Positions 8,516-17,075 of a stretch of 64,000 nucleotides of DNA are shown piece by piece. The DNA comes from JBKBUF01 sp046290815. GTDB lineage: Bacteria > Bacteroidota > Bacteroidia > Cytophagales > Cytophagaceae. The stretch spans positions 62,001 to 126,000 of the forward strand of contig JBKBUF010000006.1 of assembly GCA_046290815.1 (NCBI GenBank), given 5' to 3'. Within the stretch, counting starts at the first letter, position 1. Each line of letters starts with the position of its first letter. The translations under genes were made by a program, and so were the position numbers. Under the pieces are notes generated by a model. That model worked only from the letters and a program-made list of their open reading frames with translations. It did no database searches and was not told the origin of the DNA.

Positions 8516-8539
8516 AGTGCCGAAATTATTTTCGGCACT
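8516..8539 (-). terminator. Rho-independent terminator after moxR
   Basis: A perfect 10-bp stem (AGTGCCGAAA with TTTCGGCACT) and a 4-base loop are followed on the minus strand by TTTTTA. It lies 29 bp past the moxR stop and 22 bp before the glycosyltransferase start. Confidence 0.85.
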
Positions 8540-8567
8540 AGTATTTTAATGAGTAATTCAGGTACTA

Positions 8568-9533
8568 TTACATCAGTTTCCTGATGATATCATCCACAGT
8601 TATACCTTCGGCTTCAGCTTTAAAATTTCTTACAATTCTGTGTCTTAAAATAGGTAGAGCTATTGCTTTTACATCTTCTATATCGGGGGAATATTTTCCA
8701 CTGAATAGGGCATTGCATTTTGCTCCCACGATCAAATATTGCGAAGCTCTTGGCCCGGCACCCCACTCAAGAAAATTGTTTGTATATGCATGTGCAAGTG
8801 AAGTGTTTGGTCTTGTTTTATGAACAAGCTTTACAGCATATTCAACCACATTATCGGGCACCGGTACTTTTCTGACCAGCTCCTGATAACGAATTATATC
8901 TTCTGCAGAAAGTACTTTGTTAACAGGATTAGTTTTTACGCTGGTAGTATTTTTTACAATTTGTAATTCCGACTCGTAAGATGGATAATCAAGAACAAGG
9001 TTAAACATAAATCTATCCAACTGCGCTTCTGGTAATGGATATGTTCCTTCCTGTTCAATTGGATTTTGAGTTGCAAGTACGAAAAATGGTTTATCAAGAG
9101 GATATATTTTACCTGCAATGGTTACAGAATACTCCTGCATTGACTCAAGTAATGCAGCCTGTGTTTTAGGAGGAGTACGGTTGATCTCATCTGCCAGAAT
9201 TATATTGCTGAAAATTGGTCCCTGAATAAACTTAAAATTTCTGTTCATGTCCAGAGTTTCTGATCCTAAAATATCAGAAGGCATAAGGTCCGGAGTAAAC
9301 TGAATTCTTTTGAAATTTAAATTTAATGCAGATGCGATAGTATTTATAAGGAGTGTTTTAGCCAGACCCGGTACACCCACAAGAAGACAATGTCCCTGAG
9401 AAAATATTGCAGTAAGAACAAGTCTTACAACCTCATCCTGGCCTATTATAACTTTAGATATTTCAGAAGTTAATTTTTTGGAGTCTTCAAAAAATGCATC
9501 TGCTGTAGATTTATTGCTTACGGTATTTTCCAT
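8568..9533 (-). CDS. MoxR-family AAA+ ATPase
   Basis: Protein of 321 residues. Walker A is GVPGLAKT (about 53-60), Walker B is IILADEINR (111-119), and sensor and lid segments follow (ATQNPIEQEGTYPLPEAQLD, then a C-terminal AAA lid). MoxR ATPases act as chaperones that mature protein complexes, usually together with von Willebrand factor A (Bat) proteins and a DUF58 protein. Here the gene starts 1 bp after the stop of a SurA-like PPIase gene and is the last gene of an envelope-folding operon; no DUF58 or batA/B genes are next to it. Family identity is certain; the target is unknown. Confidence 0.93.
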   Translation of the reverse strand: MENTVSNKSTADAFFEDSKKLTSEISKVIIGQDEVVRLVLTAIFSQGHCLLVGVPGLAKTLLINTIASALNLNFKRIQFTPDLMPSDILGSETLDMNRNFKFIQGPIFSNIILADEINRTPPKTQAALLESMQEYSVTIAGKIYPLDKPFFVLATQNPIEQEGTYPLPEAQLDRFMFNLVLDYPSYESELQIVKNTTSVKTNPVNKVLSAEDIIRYQELVRKVPVPDNVVEYAVKLVHKTRPNTSLAHAYTNNFLEWGAGPRASQYLIVGAKCNALFSGKYSPDIEDVKAIALPILRHRIVRNFKAEAEGITVDDIIRKLM

Positions 9534-9534
9534 A

Positions 9535-10881
9535 CTACTGAGTAATTAAAAGTTCACACTTCCTGTATTCATCTATAATGTCAATATAGACTTCAGATTT
9601 ATTTTTGTCAAACCATTCATTAATGGCATTGTTTTTCTTCTCAGCAAGTGCTGCCCTGTATATTTTCTGATAATCATCTTTCAGATTGGCCTGATGTGGT
9701 GGAGTCTTGGACTTATAGTATATTAGTCTCACAGCTTCAGTTCCATCTTCCATTCTAAATGAAATGGGCTTACTGATATGTCCTACCTTCATTGTGTCAA
9801 TGGTAAAGAAAATAACAGGATCCAGGTTCTCAAGCGGAATTTTTGTTCCTCCCGATTCCGGATCTAAAAATAATCCACCAGTTTGATTGGTACGTTTGTC
9901 ATCAGAATGAAGCCTTGCAGCTTTTTCAAATGAAATACTGTCTTTTTTGATGATTCTTCTTAAGCTGTCGAGAAATCTTTCTGCCTCACCTATATCTTTA
10001 TTGGAGGAGACAGGTTTAATAAGTATGTGTCTGCTGTTATACTCGTTTCCTTTTCTGTCGATCATTTGAATCAGGTGAAATCCATAGTCGGATTCAATGA
10101 TATTTGAAAGTTCACCATTCTTAAGCCTCAATGCAGTTGATTCATACTCCGGCACAAGCTCTCCTTTTTTGAAGTATCCTAGTTCACCACAATATTTTGC
10201 TGAACCTGGATCTTCGCTGTATTCCTTGGCCAGTTTACAAAAGTCTTCTCCGGCAACGATGCGTTCTCTTATTTTTTCAAGTCTGGTTCTAGCTTCAAAT
10301 TTTTTCTCTTTACTTACTTTAGGGATTTTTACTATCTGACCTATTTCAGCTTCGGTTGAAAAATATGGAAGACTGTCTTTTGGGATTTCGTTGAAAAACT
10401 TCTTTACTTCAGCAGGAGTCACTTTTACGTGGCTGGTAATGTTGTCCTGCATTTTTTGTATTATCAGCTGTTCTTTTACCTGCTTTCTCAGTTCAGACTT
10501 TAATTGGTCAATGGTTTTATTATACATTTTTTCCAATTTTTCCTCTGAGCCAATTTGCTGTATGAAATATTTCATCCTTCTGTCCAGTTGTTCGTCTACT
10601 AAGGCTTTTTCCACTGTAACAGAATCTATTTCTGCTTTTGCAACCAGAAGCTTGTTAATGATTAGTGTCTCCAGAACATGGCATTTAAGCAATTCGGGAT
10701 CTTCAACCTTTTCCTGACTTGCCAAAACCTGTAAATAATTTACCTCCAATTCTGATTGGAGAATAATTTCATTATCAACCTTTGCGATAATACGGTCAAT
10801 TACTTGTGAAAATCCCGCAGTGCACAGGATGAGGCACAAAAAAAATGCCGTGCTAAAATATTTTAAATTCATTACTTTCAA
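9535..10881 (-). CDS. SurA-like periplasmic peptidyl-prolyl isomerase
   Basis: Protein of 448 residues with signal peptide (FSTAFFLCLILCTAGFSQ) followed at once by VIDRIIAKVDNEIILQSELE, the typical N-terminal sequence of mature SurA. A helical chaperone domain (about 28-160) precedes two parvulin-type domains (about 175-270, with GELGYFKKGELVPEYE, and 275-380, with SRHILIKP). SurA keeps unfolded outer-membrane proteins competent on the way to the BAM complex. It overlaps the upstream lipoprotein gene by 29 bases, or 20 if the ATG at codon 4 is used, and is 1 bp from moxR. The second parvulin domain looks more degenerate. Confidence 0.93.
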   Translation of the reverse strand: MKVMNLKYFSTAFFLCLILCTAGFSQVIDRIIAKVDNEIILQSELEVNYLQVLASQEKVEDPELLKCHVLETLIINKLLVAKAEIDSVTVEKALVDEQLDRRMKYFIQQIGSEEKLEKMYNKTIDQLKSELRKQVKEQLIIQKMQDNITSHVKVTPAEVKKFFNEIPKDSLPYFSTEAEIGQIVKIPKVSKEKKFEARTRLEKIRERIVAGEDFCKLAKEYSEDPGSAKYCGELGYFKKGELVPEYESTALRLKNGELSNIIESDYGFHLIQMIDRKGNEYNSRHILIKPVSSNKDIGEAERFLDSLRRIIKKDSISFEKAARLHSDDKRTNQTGGLFLDPESGGTKIPLENLDPVIFFTIDTMKVGHISKPISFRMEDGTEAVRLIYYKSKTPPHQANLKDDYQKIYRAALAEKKNNAINEWFDKNKSEVYIDIIDEYRKCELLITQ

Positions 10882-11716
10882 TTCCTTGCTTAAAAACGTG
10901 ATTTTCTAACTCTTCAATCAACTTAACCTTCCTCTTATCTAAAATGATTTTTCTGATATCATCCTTCACAAAGGATAAAGGAGAAATCTGATTGCTTATT
11001 TTGTAGTCGTTTATTTTTATGATATAAATATAATCTTTGTCAGCCTGTTCAAAATATCTGTTCTTCTCCAGGAAGGATGCCTTATCTGAAATAACATTAA
11101 GTGGTGTGTTTTGAACCACTTCATCAAAGTTCAGCCAAAGACTATCTTCAATTGTAAAAAAAGTTGCATAGCTTAAACAGTATTGTTTCAATTCCTTCGG
11201 ATCTTTCCCTCTAATCAAAGACCTTGCTTTGTCGAGCTTAGGTGCATCTGAAGGAAGCTTAATAAAATATCCTTTAAATATATTTTGCTTTAATGTAAAG
11301 CCAGGTATATTTTCTTCGTAAAAATTTTCTATTTCTTTATCAGTAACAGCTGTGTCAAGTTTTTCGGTAAGGAATATTTTTTTGTATTCATGAATGATTA
11401 AAGATTCCTTATAATCCTGTACTTTTTTACTTATTTCTCTGGCTTCCAGATCAACCACTGATTCTGCTCTGGCAAGCATCATTTTCTTCTTTACCCAACT
11501 TTCAATGCAGGCTTGGACTAATTCTATACTATCCTTTCCCCTCACATTGTCGGGTATCAAAGGTCGGATTTCATTAAAATAAAGGTACTGATTTAAAACT
11601 CTTGCGAGTGGTTTGTTGCCTGAGTTTTCTTCCTGAGAAGGACTATCGGTAACAAGCAACCCGCAAGATTGAAGCAATATTGCTATGACTAAGAAGCTTA
11701 ATGTTTTTAGTTTCAA
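10853..11716 (-). CDS. PpiC/SurA-like lipoprotein, degenerate isomerase
   Basis: Protein of 287 residues with lipoprotein signal (SFLVIAILLQSCG, lipobox LQSC). The mature part starts like the SurA chaperone domain (ARVLNQYLYFNEIRPLIP; helical region with KKKMMLARAE) and has the VTDKEIENFYEEN linker found before parvulin domains, but I find no convincing parvulin core: the usual GG-LG-F motif is absent. It is probably a chaperone-only paralogue anchored in the outer membrane. It is the middle gene between two parvulin genes, 1 bp after one and overlapping the next. Confidence 0.7.
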   Translation of the reverse strand: MKLKTLSFLVIAILLQSCGLLVTDSPSQEENSGNKPLARVLNQYLYFNEIRPLIPDNVRGKDSIELVQACIESWVKKKMMLARAESVVDLEAREISKKVQDYKESLIIHEYKKIFLTEKLDTAVTDKEIENFYEENIPGFTLKQNIFKGYFIKLPSDAPKLDKARSLIRGKDPKELKQYCLSYATFFTIEDSLWLNFDEVVQNTPLNVISDKASFLEKNRYFEQADKDYIYIIKINDYKISNQISPLSFVKDDIRKIILDKRKVKLIEELENHVFKQGIESNEFKIF

Positions 11717-11717
11717 A

Positions 11718-14015
11718 TTACTTTTTAATCAATTTCTGTACTTCAGCATCATTAACTGTTACCGGATATTTCTTCTTAAGGTCTTTTATCCATTCCTGTT
11801 CAAGATAGCTTTGATAATCAGAAATAGCCATGCCTCTTGACTCTTCAAAAGTTTTTTGTCTCGGTTCTTCAGTTTTGTTTATTTTAACGAAGTAAACTCT
11901 TCCATCTTTTTCAAACGTATAAGTTCCGGCTTTCCATTCTACTTTATTCAGAATTTCATTTTCTCCTTTTTGAAACATTCCTTCAGAAACCTGGAGTGTC
12001 AGAGGGGCGTTCTGATTGTAGTTGCTTTCCAAAACTTTTTTAGAGGTCGAGAACAGCTTTATCGATGTTTTTCTGTCTGCCACTCTTTCCGCCTCCGTCT
12101 TTTTTGCCGGTGCTCTTCCAAGATCTTTTACAATGATTCTTGTGGAATCCACTCCTTTAGATTTTAAATAATCAGCGACAACATTAGCTCTTTGAGTACT
12201 GATGTTCAAATTTTCCTTTGCATCTGCACTTGATTCCACAATTGCTGAAAGTGCTTTGTCTTTTATCATCTGAAAAGCAAGTTTGTCCAGGTCTTTTTTG
12301 GATGATTCAGGCAATTCAGCTTTTCCTACTGCAAATTGGATAGGGTCAAGTTTGAAATCCCTTACCTGAAAGCTTCCTTTATTGATATCTGTTTTTAACA
12401 ATTCTAAAGTTTCTTTATCAGACACACTGTAAATAACTGCTTCAGCTCTGTCTTTCCATTTATATTTTTCTCTATTGCCATTAAAAAATGCTTTCAGCCC
12501 GGCAGTGTCTTCGATAGCTTTAGACCATACTTTTTCATCCATAAGCTGGAACAGAAGAATCCCGTCTCTGTATTCTTTTACAAGCATTTTGTAATCTATG
12601 TATTTTTCATGCAGGTGTGCTTCTTCGTAGGATATAAGTTTGTCCTCATGGAAATCTTTATACATCACTCTCATGTATTGAGCAGGAGATATATTTTTTC
12701 TGAATCTTTGTTTTTCCTTTACGTAAGAAAGAAAGTCATTAAGGTTCGTGTTTTCCTTATTGATCGTGAACAATACAGGATTGTTTTTTGGATCAGCTGT
12801 GAAATTCCATGAGCCGCTTAGTAGCGTTGAATCTGCTTTGGAAATAGCAAGGTCAAGAGTTTTCTGATTTTCAGTAAAAGTATTTTCTCTCTTCAGCCTG
12901 GCTATCAGCATTGACTTATTTAACTCAGATCGTGAATCTTTTGAAACTTTTGATTTAAGAGAAGATTCAAGTTCCTGAAAACTTTCCAGTTCTTTTTTCT
13001 CTAGCAGTTTTATGACATGCCATCCATAAGGAGTCTGAATAGGAGCTGAAATATCACCTTGTTTAACAAGCTTAAAAGAAGCTTCTTCAAATGAAGGAAT
13101 CATCTTTCCTGTAGAAAACCACTGCAGCTCGCCACCTTTCGATTTGGAATTTACATCATCGGAGAACTGTGATGCCAGTTGATTCCAGTCTTCGCCTTTG
13201 ATTGCTCTGCTATATATCTCATCAATTTTTTGTTTTGCTGCTATTGAGTCTGATTCAGGCAAGCCGGTTGTTGCACGAACCATTATATGAGCAACTCTTA
13301 CTTGTCCCTGAGATTTTCTTCTGTCTCTAACTTTAATGATATGGTATCCGAATTTTGTTCTCACAGGGTTGCTGATTTGTCCAACCGGAGTTTTGTATGC
13401 AGCATCTTCAAATGGATATACCATTTGTAATGCTGTGAAATATCCTAAATCACCATTATTGGTTTTGGCAGAGGGGTCTTGTGAAAATTCCTTTGCAAGT
13501 TTACCAAAATCTTCACCTTTTAATGCTTTGTCTCTGATTTCAGCAATTTTAGTAAATGCAGCTAAAGTGTCTTTTGGATCTGCATCAGGAGAAACGGTGA
13601 TCAGAATATGAGAAGCTCTGATTTCTTCTTTCATTCTGTCATAAGCTTCTTTAGTCAATTGCTCTGTAACTCCTTTTTCTGTCAGATACGGTTGAGCAAG
13701 TTGTCTTCTGTAACCTTCAAGTTCTTTTTTAAACGCGGCTGTAGTATCAAGTCCCAAAGTTTCCGCCTCTTTTACTTTAAGCCTGAAATTAACATAAAGC
13801 TCAAGGTATTCTCTTATGCTCTTTTCTGAATAGGCATCATCAGAATTCGAATTGTTTTTATTGTAAACATAGGTGAATTCAGCAGTAGGGATTTCCTGAT
13901 TTCCCAGGCTGATGATAGAAGGTTCTTTCGAAACCTTTGATTGTGATTTGCCGGCAGGCTTGCATGCATTAAAAATGGTCAGGATAGCCAGAAACCCAAT
14001 AAATGATTTTTTCAT
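11718..14015 (-). CDS. Double-parvulin PPIase lipoprotein with internal OmpA-like domain
   Basis: I start the gene at ATG 14015 (MKKSFIGFLAILTIFNAC), which places lipobox FNAC at a normal distance; a longer frame begins at 14045. The product is about 765 residues. Order (numbered from this ATG): SurA-like helical domain (35-130), parvulin 1 (131-232, SHILITV, NNGDLGYF, FGYHIIKV), parvulin 2 (238-342, AHIMVRA, KGGELQWF, YGWHVIKL), helical region, an OmpA-C-like segment (about 558-657: IQFAVGKAELPESS, LSTQRA-like STQRANVVADYL, and terminal ADRKTSIKLF), then a C-terminal chaperone-like part. It probably folds outer-membrane or secreted proteins in the periplasm. First gene of the operon with two further folding factors and moxR. 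Confidence 0.9.
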   Translation of the reverse strand: MKKSFIGFLAILTIFNACKPAGKSQSKVSKEPSIISLGNQEIPTAEFTYVYNKNNSNSDDAYSEKSIREYLELYVNFRLKVKEAETLGLDTTAAFKKELEGYRRQLAQPYLTEKGVTEQLTKEAYDRMKEEIRASHILITVSPDADPKDTLAAFTKIAEIRDKALKGEDFGKLAKEFSQDPSAKTNNGDLGYFTALQMVYPFEDAAYKTPVGQISNPVRTKFGYHIIKVRDRRKSQGQVRVAHIMVRATTGLPESDSIAAKQKIDEIYSRAIKGEDWNQLASQFSDDVNSKSKGGELQWFSTGKMIPSFEEASFKLVKQGDISAPIQTPYGWHVIKLLEKKELESFQELESSLKSKVSKDSRSELNKSMLIARLKRENTFTENQKTLDLAISKADSTLLSGSWNFTADPKNNPVLFTINKENTNLNDFLSYVKEKQRFRKNISPAQYMRVMYKDFHEDKLISYEEAHLHEKYIDYKMLVKEYRDGILLFQLMDEKVWSKAIEDTAGLKAFFNGNREKYKWKDRAEAVIYSVSDKETLELLKTDINKGSFQVRDFKLDPIQFAVGKAELPESSKKDLDKLAFQMIKDKALSAIVESSADAKENLNISTQRANVVADYLKSKGVDSTRIIVKDLGRAPAKKTEAERVADRKTSIKLFSTSKKVLESNYNQNAPLTLQVSEGMFQKGENEILNKVEWKAGTYTFEKDGRVYFVKINKTEEPRQKTFEESRGMAISDYQSYLEQEWIKDLKKKYPVTVNDAEVQKLIKK

Positions 14016-14052
14016 ACTGTTTATAAAGAGATTTTTTACCAACAACTAAGTT

Positions 14053-14090
14053 TAAAAAAGACTAATACACTGAAAATCAGTAAGTATTAG
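14053..14090 (-). terminator. Rho-independent terminator after the partner-switching operon
   Basis: On the minus strand CTAATAC, a 2-base bulge, ACTGA, a 3-base loop and the complementary arms TCAGT and GTATTAG form a 12-bp interrupted stem followed by TCTTTTTT. It separates the HATPase gene from the PPIase operon. Confidence 0.75.
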
Positions 14091-14210
14091 CCAGCTAATA
14101 TCATCGAAGATGAAACAGATGCAATTTTAACGAAATTTTTTAAAGAAACATTTAATGGAAGTGTAAAAAAAGTAAGTCCGCCTAAATAAAGAGGAAGTAG
14201 AAATTGTTGA

Positions 14211-14627
14211 TTAGCAAAGATTTACTTTTTTGAACAATCTGGTGACATTGTATTCTTTTTCACGGAATACCTCAAAGGAGTCCATAATTCTATTTACAAG
14301 CATGAGTCCTACGCCACCTTTTTTCTTTTCTTTCACCAATTGATGAATATCAGGTTCTTTATAAGTAGAATGATCGTAAGGCTCACCCATGTCAAGAATT
14401 TCAAAAATAACTCCGTCGCATGAGTCAGCTATATGCAATTCGAGAAAGTGACTTTCATTACATTTATTGGAGTGGATTATTCTGTTGGCACAAATTTCAT
14501 CGACAGCAAGTACAAGCATATTAATCTCAAGTTCCGACAATTGTGTATAAGCGAGGGCTTCATTGACAAACCGACGAATTTCTTTAAGATTTTCCTTACT
14601 GCACGATATTTTTAATTTGTGATTCAT
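14211..14627 (-). CDS. RsbW/SpoIIAB-like serine kinase (HATPase, anti-sigma type)
   Basis: Protein of 138 residues with the GHKL ATP-binding fold: N-box LAVDEICANRIIHSN (about 45-59), G1 box EILDMGEPYD, G2 box KKKGGVGLMLVNRIMD. Members bind a sigma factor or other target and phosphorylate a STAS antagonist on Ser/Thr. Its start overlaps the end of the STAS gene by 4 bases, the usual arrangement of partner-switching pairs. NRIIH replaces the common N-A-I-x-H form of the N-box but keeps Asn and His. No sigma factor gene is adjacent, so its target is unknown. Confidence 0.9.
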   Translation of the reverse strand: MNHKLKISCSKENLKEIRRFVNEALAYTQLSELEINMLVLAVDEICANRIIHSNKCNESHFLELHIADSCDGVIFEILDMGEPYDHSTYKEPDIHQLVKEKKKGGVGLMLVNRIMDSFEVFREKEYNVTRLFKKVNLC

Positions 14628-14959
14628 TTCAATAAGTTCCGGGCCTCTTCCTTGTCTGCAACTATTTTTATTAATTCATCAAGTCCGAGAATCTGAAATA
14701 CGTTTTTTACCTTACTACTTACATTAAACAGAACCAGACCAATATTGTTATTTTCAAACTCCTGAATGTAGGACATGAAAACCCCTAAGCCGGCAGATGA
14801 GATATAATTCAGATTGATGCAATTCACCAATATTTTATTTTCACCTTTGGCCACAGCTTCCGCAATAGCCTTATCAAGAATTATGCAGGAACTTGCGTCC
14901 AGATCTCCTTCAATACTTATTATATAAAAGTCTTCTTCTTTTTCTGAAAAAATATTCAT
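14624..14959 (-). CDS. STAS-domain anti-sigma factor antagonist
   Basis: Protein of 111 residues, the size of a single STAS domain (RsbV/SpoIIAA family). The phosphorylation loop reads NYISSAGLGVFMSY (about 49-62), where the second Ser is expected to be phosphorylated by the partner kinase and dephosphorylated by the PP2C enzyme encoded upstream. In the unphosphorylated state such proteins bind the kinase and free its target. Between the SpoIIE-like phosphatase gene and the kinase gene, same strand. Confidence 0.92.
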   Translation of the reverse strand: MNIFSEKEEDFYIISIEGDLDASSCIILDKAIAEAVAKGENKILVNCINLNYISSAGLGVFMSYIQEFENNNIGLVLFNVSSKVKNVFQILGLDELIKIVADKEEARNLLK

Positions 14960-15003
14960 TTTTGGATAAATACGATTTAAGTGAGTTAGAGTTAAGTTAT
15001 TTT

Positions 15004-17067
15004 TTACATAAATTTTATCACCAGAAAGGTATAATCATCGGCCAGGTCGGAGGTGCCGGTATAATTGTAGAAATCATTAAGTATTAACTCATTGATTTCC
15101 TTTGGCTTTAACTGATGGTTAAGATATAAAAGATTTTTTAATTTATCAAAACCATATTCCTGGTGTTCCTGATTGGCAGCTTCAACGATTCCATCGGTAT
15201 AAAGGAGCATAATATCTCCAGGGCAGTAGTTAATGATCTTTTTCTCAATATGTTTGCTGTAATCTTTCCCTCTAATGATTCCCAACCCGAGTCCTTTGCT
15301 GTTAATAAAGTCAATAGTATTGGTTTCGTTTTTGAAATAAAGGGGAGGGCAATGGCCGGCCCTGGCAAATTCTATGGTCCTTTTTTCTGTATCGAAAATA
15401 AAAATAGAGAGTGTGATGAAAGAGGTTTTTTCAAGACACCTGCTCAATGCATTATTGGCAAAGGTCATAAACTCATCTGCTCCTGCATTAAGCTGAGCCA
15501 GGCTCTGGAAAACTCCTTTCATCTGGGCCATATTAAAAGCAGCACTGGTGCCGTTTCCCGACACGTCACCAATCACCAGAGCAAATTTTGTAGGAGAATA
15601 TTCAAAAATATCATAATAATCTCCACCCACTTCATCTGCAGCCTTTGAGAATGCTGAAATTTCAATATTGATGTTTGACATCATGCTTTGAGGTAAAAGA
15701 CTTCTTTGTACCTCTTTAGCGATTTTCAATTCTTCTTTATAGCGTTCTGTAGCTATAGCTTCATCGATCAAACGGAAATTTTTAATTGCAATACTGGCCT
15801 GACTTACGAAAGTATAAATAATGTCAACCATTTCCTTGTCAAAGCCATCTTCAAGATTTTTCAGCAACACCAAGGTTCCGAGTTTATTTTCGTAGGCATA
15901 TAGTGGAATGATGAGCATGGATTTAAAGGAAACCTTTTGAATCCTTTCTGCGTGCTCCATCATTTTTATATTCTTCATGTATTGAGGAAGGTTGTCGATG
16001 TTGACATGGTTTTTTCTCAATACCTTTTTTATTTCGAAAATGTCAATTTCACTTATGTTTTTGTTTAGGAAAGCTTTGAAGTTGCCTTTTTCATCAACTA
16101 TTTCCAGCCATCCGGCATCTGCCATTACAGTATTCAGACTGCTTTCAAGGAGGATTTCATACACTTCCTCTTCTTTTTTCCCTCTTTGAATCGACTGATT
16201 AAGCTTTTGAAAGATCATTACTTCACCGAATTTTTGTTCGAACACGGATGAAGTTGGAAGATTAAAAAGCAGAACCAACAAAGCGGAAAAGGAATTGAGC
16301 AGAATAAAAGAAGATACTCCTGCTACAAATAAGTTTTGAGTAAGGTCTACAATGAGCAAATTTCCAAAATGTTGATCGTAAATCTGTTCGAGAAAAGTAA
16401 ACGTAATAACAATAATTAGAAAAATAAGAAGAATACTTTGCCACTTCTGTTTGAAATTCAGGAAAGCCACCCACTTTAAATTAAAGGAAAGGACTGTGCC
16501 GAAGAGAAACAGAGGAATAAAGTATAAGTACTTCTGAGGGTCTTCCAATAAGTTAATGTGCATGAAGTTGGTCAGAATACTTATCAGCGCTGCGTATTCA
16601 AAAACATGCCAGAGAATATTAAGGGTCTTGGTTTTCTGATACAGAATCATTTTCTTCCATACATAAAATCCATTGGCAAGAAAAATGAGGATTAGACCGA
16701 TATTTACATGGTAAATAAAATTGACAAAAATTTCATTGTTCTTTAACTCGGGTGTCTGAAAGAAATTAATCAGAAACTTTATTACCAAAGATACAAGGAC
16801 CGTTATTCCTCCGATAATAAAAACCTGCCATAGCATTTCAATAAAATTGGTGCCTCGTTTTTTTCCTATCTCAATTTTAAAAATCAGAAAAACTAAAAGG
16901 AAGAATATACTTAAAAAGGTATTTCTCCATGTGCCCGAAATGCTGAAATCAAATGTTGGGTGATGTAAGGAGTATAAAGTCAATAAATCCCCTGACAGCA
17001 GAACTAACCAACTAAGTACTGCCAGGGAAATATAGATAAAATAAAATTTTTTGGATGAGATGCCCAT
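15004..17067 (-). CDS. Membrane GAF-PP2C (SpoIIE-type) phosphatase
   Basis: Protein of 687 residues. The first ~275 residues hold about eight hydrophobic helices (possible membrane sensor), then a linker and GAF-like domain (about 300-440), and a C-terminal PP2C/SpoIIE phosphatase (about 455-687) with ADEVGGDYYDIF, FALVIGDVSGNGTSAAF, RAGHCPPLYF, LLYTDGIVEA and DLADDYTFLVIKF, which carry the metal-binding Asp residues. It should dephosphorylate the STAS protein encoded downstream in response to a signal sensed by the membrane or GAF part. It starts 8 bp after guaB ends, so transcription with guaB is likely. Confidence 0.92.
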   Translation of the reverse strand: MGISSKKFYFIYISLAVLSWLVLLSGDLLTLYSLHHPTFDFSISGTWRNTFLSIFFLLVFLIFKIEIGKKRGTNFIEMLWQVFIIGGITVLVSLVIKFLINFFQTPELKNNEIFVNFIYHVNIGLILIFLANGFYVWKKMILYQKTKTLNILWHVFEYAALISILTNFMHINLLEDPQKYLYFIPLFLFGTVLSFNLKWVAFLNFKQKWQSILLIFLIIVITFTFLEQIYDQHFGNLLIVDLTQNLFVAGVSSFILLNSFSALLVLLFNLPTSSVFEQKFGEVMIFQKLNQSIQRGKKEEEVYEILLESSLNTVMADAGWLEIVDEKGNFKAFLNKNISEIDIFEIKKVLRKNHVNIDNLPQYMKNIKMMEHAERIQKVSFKSMLIIPLYAYENKLGTLVLLKNLEDGFDKEMVDIIYTFVSQASIAIKNFRLIDEAIATERYKEELKIAKEVQRSLLPQSMMSNINIEISAFSKAADEVGGDYYDIFEYSPTKFALVIGDVSGNGTSAAFNMAQMKGVFQSLAQLNAGADEFMTFANNALSRCLEKTSFITLSIFIFDTEKRTIEFARAGHCPPLYFKNETNTIDFINSKGLGLGIIRGKDYSKHIEKKIINYCPGDIMLLYTDGIVEAANQEHQEYGFDKLKNLLYLNHQLKPKEINELILNDFYNYTGTSDLADDYTFLVIKFM

Positions 17068-17075
17068 TTTGGCTG

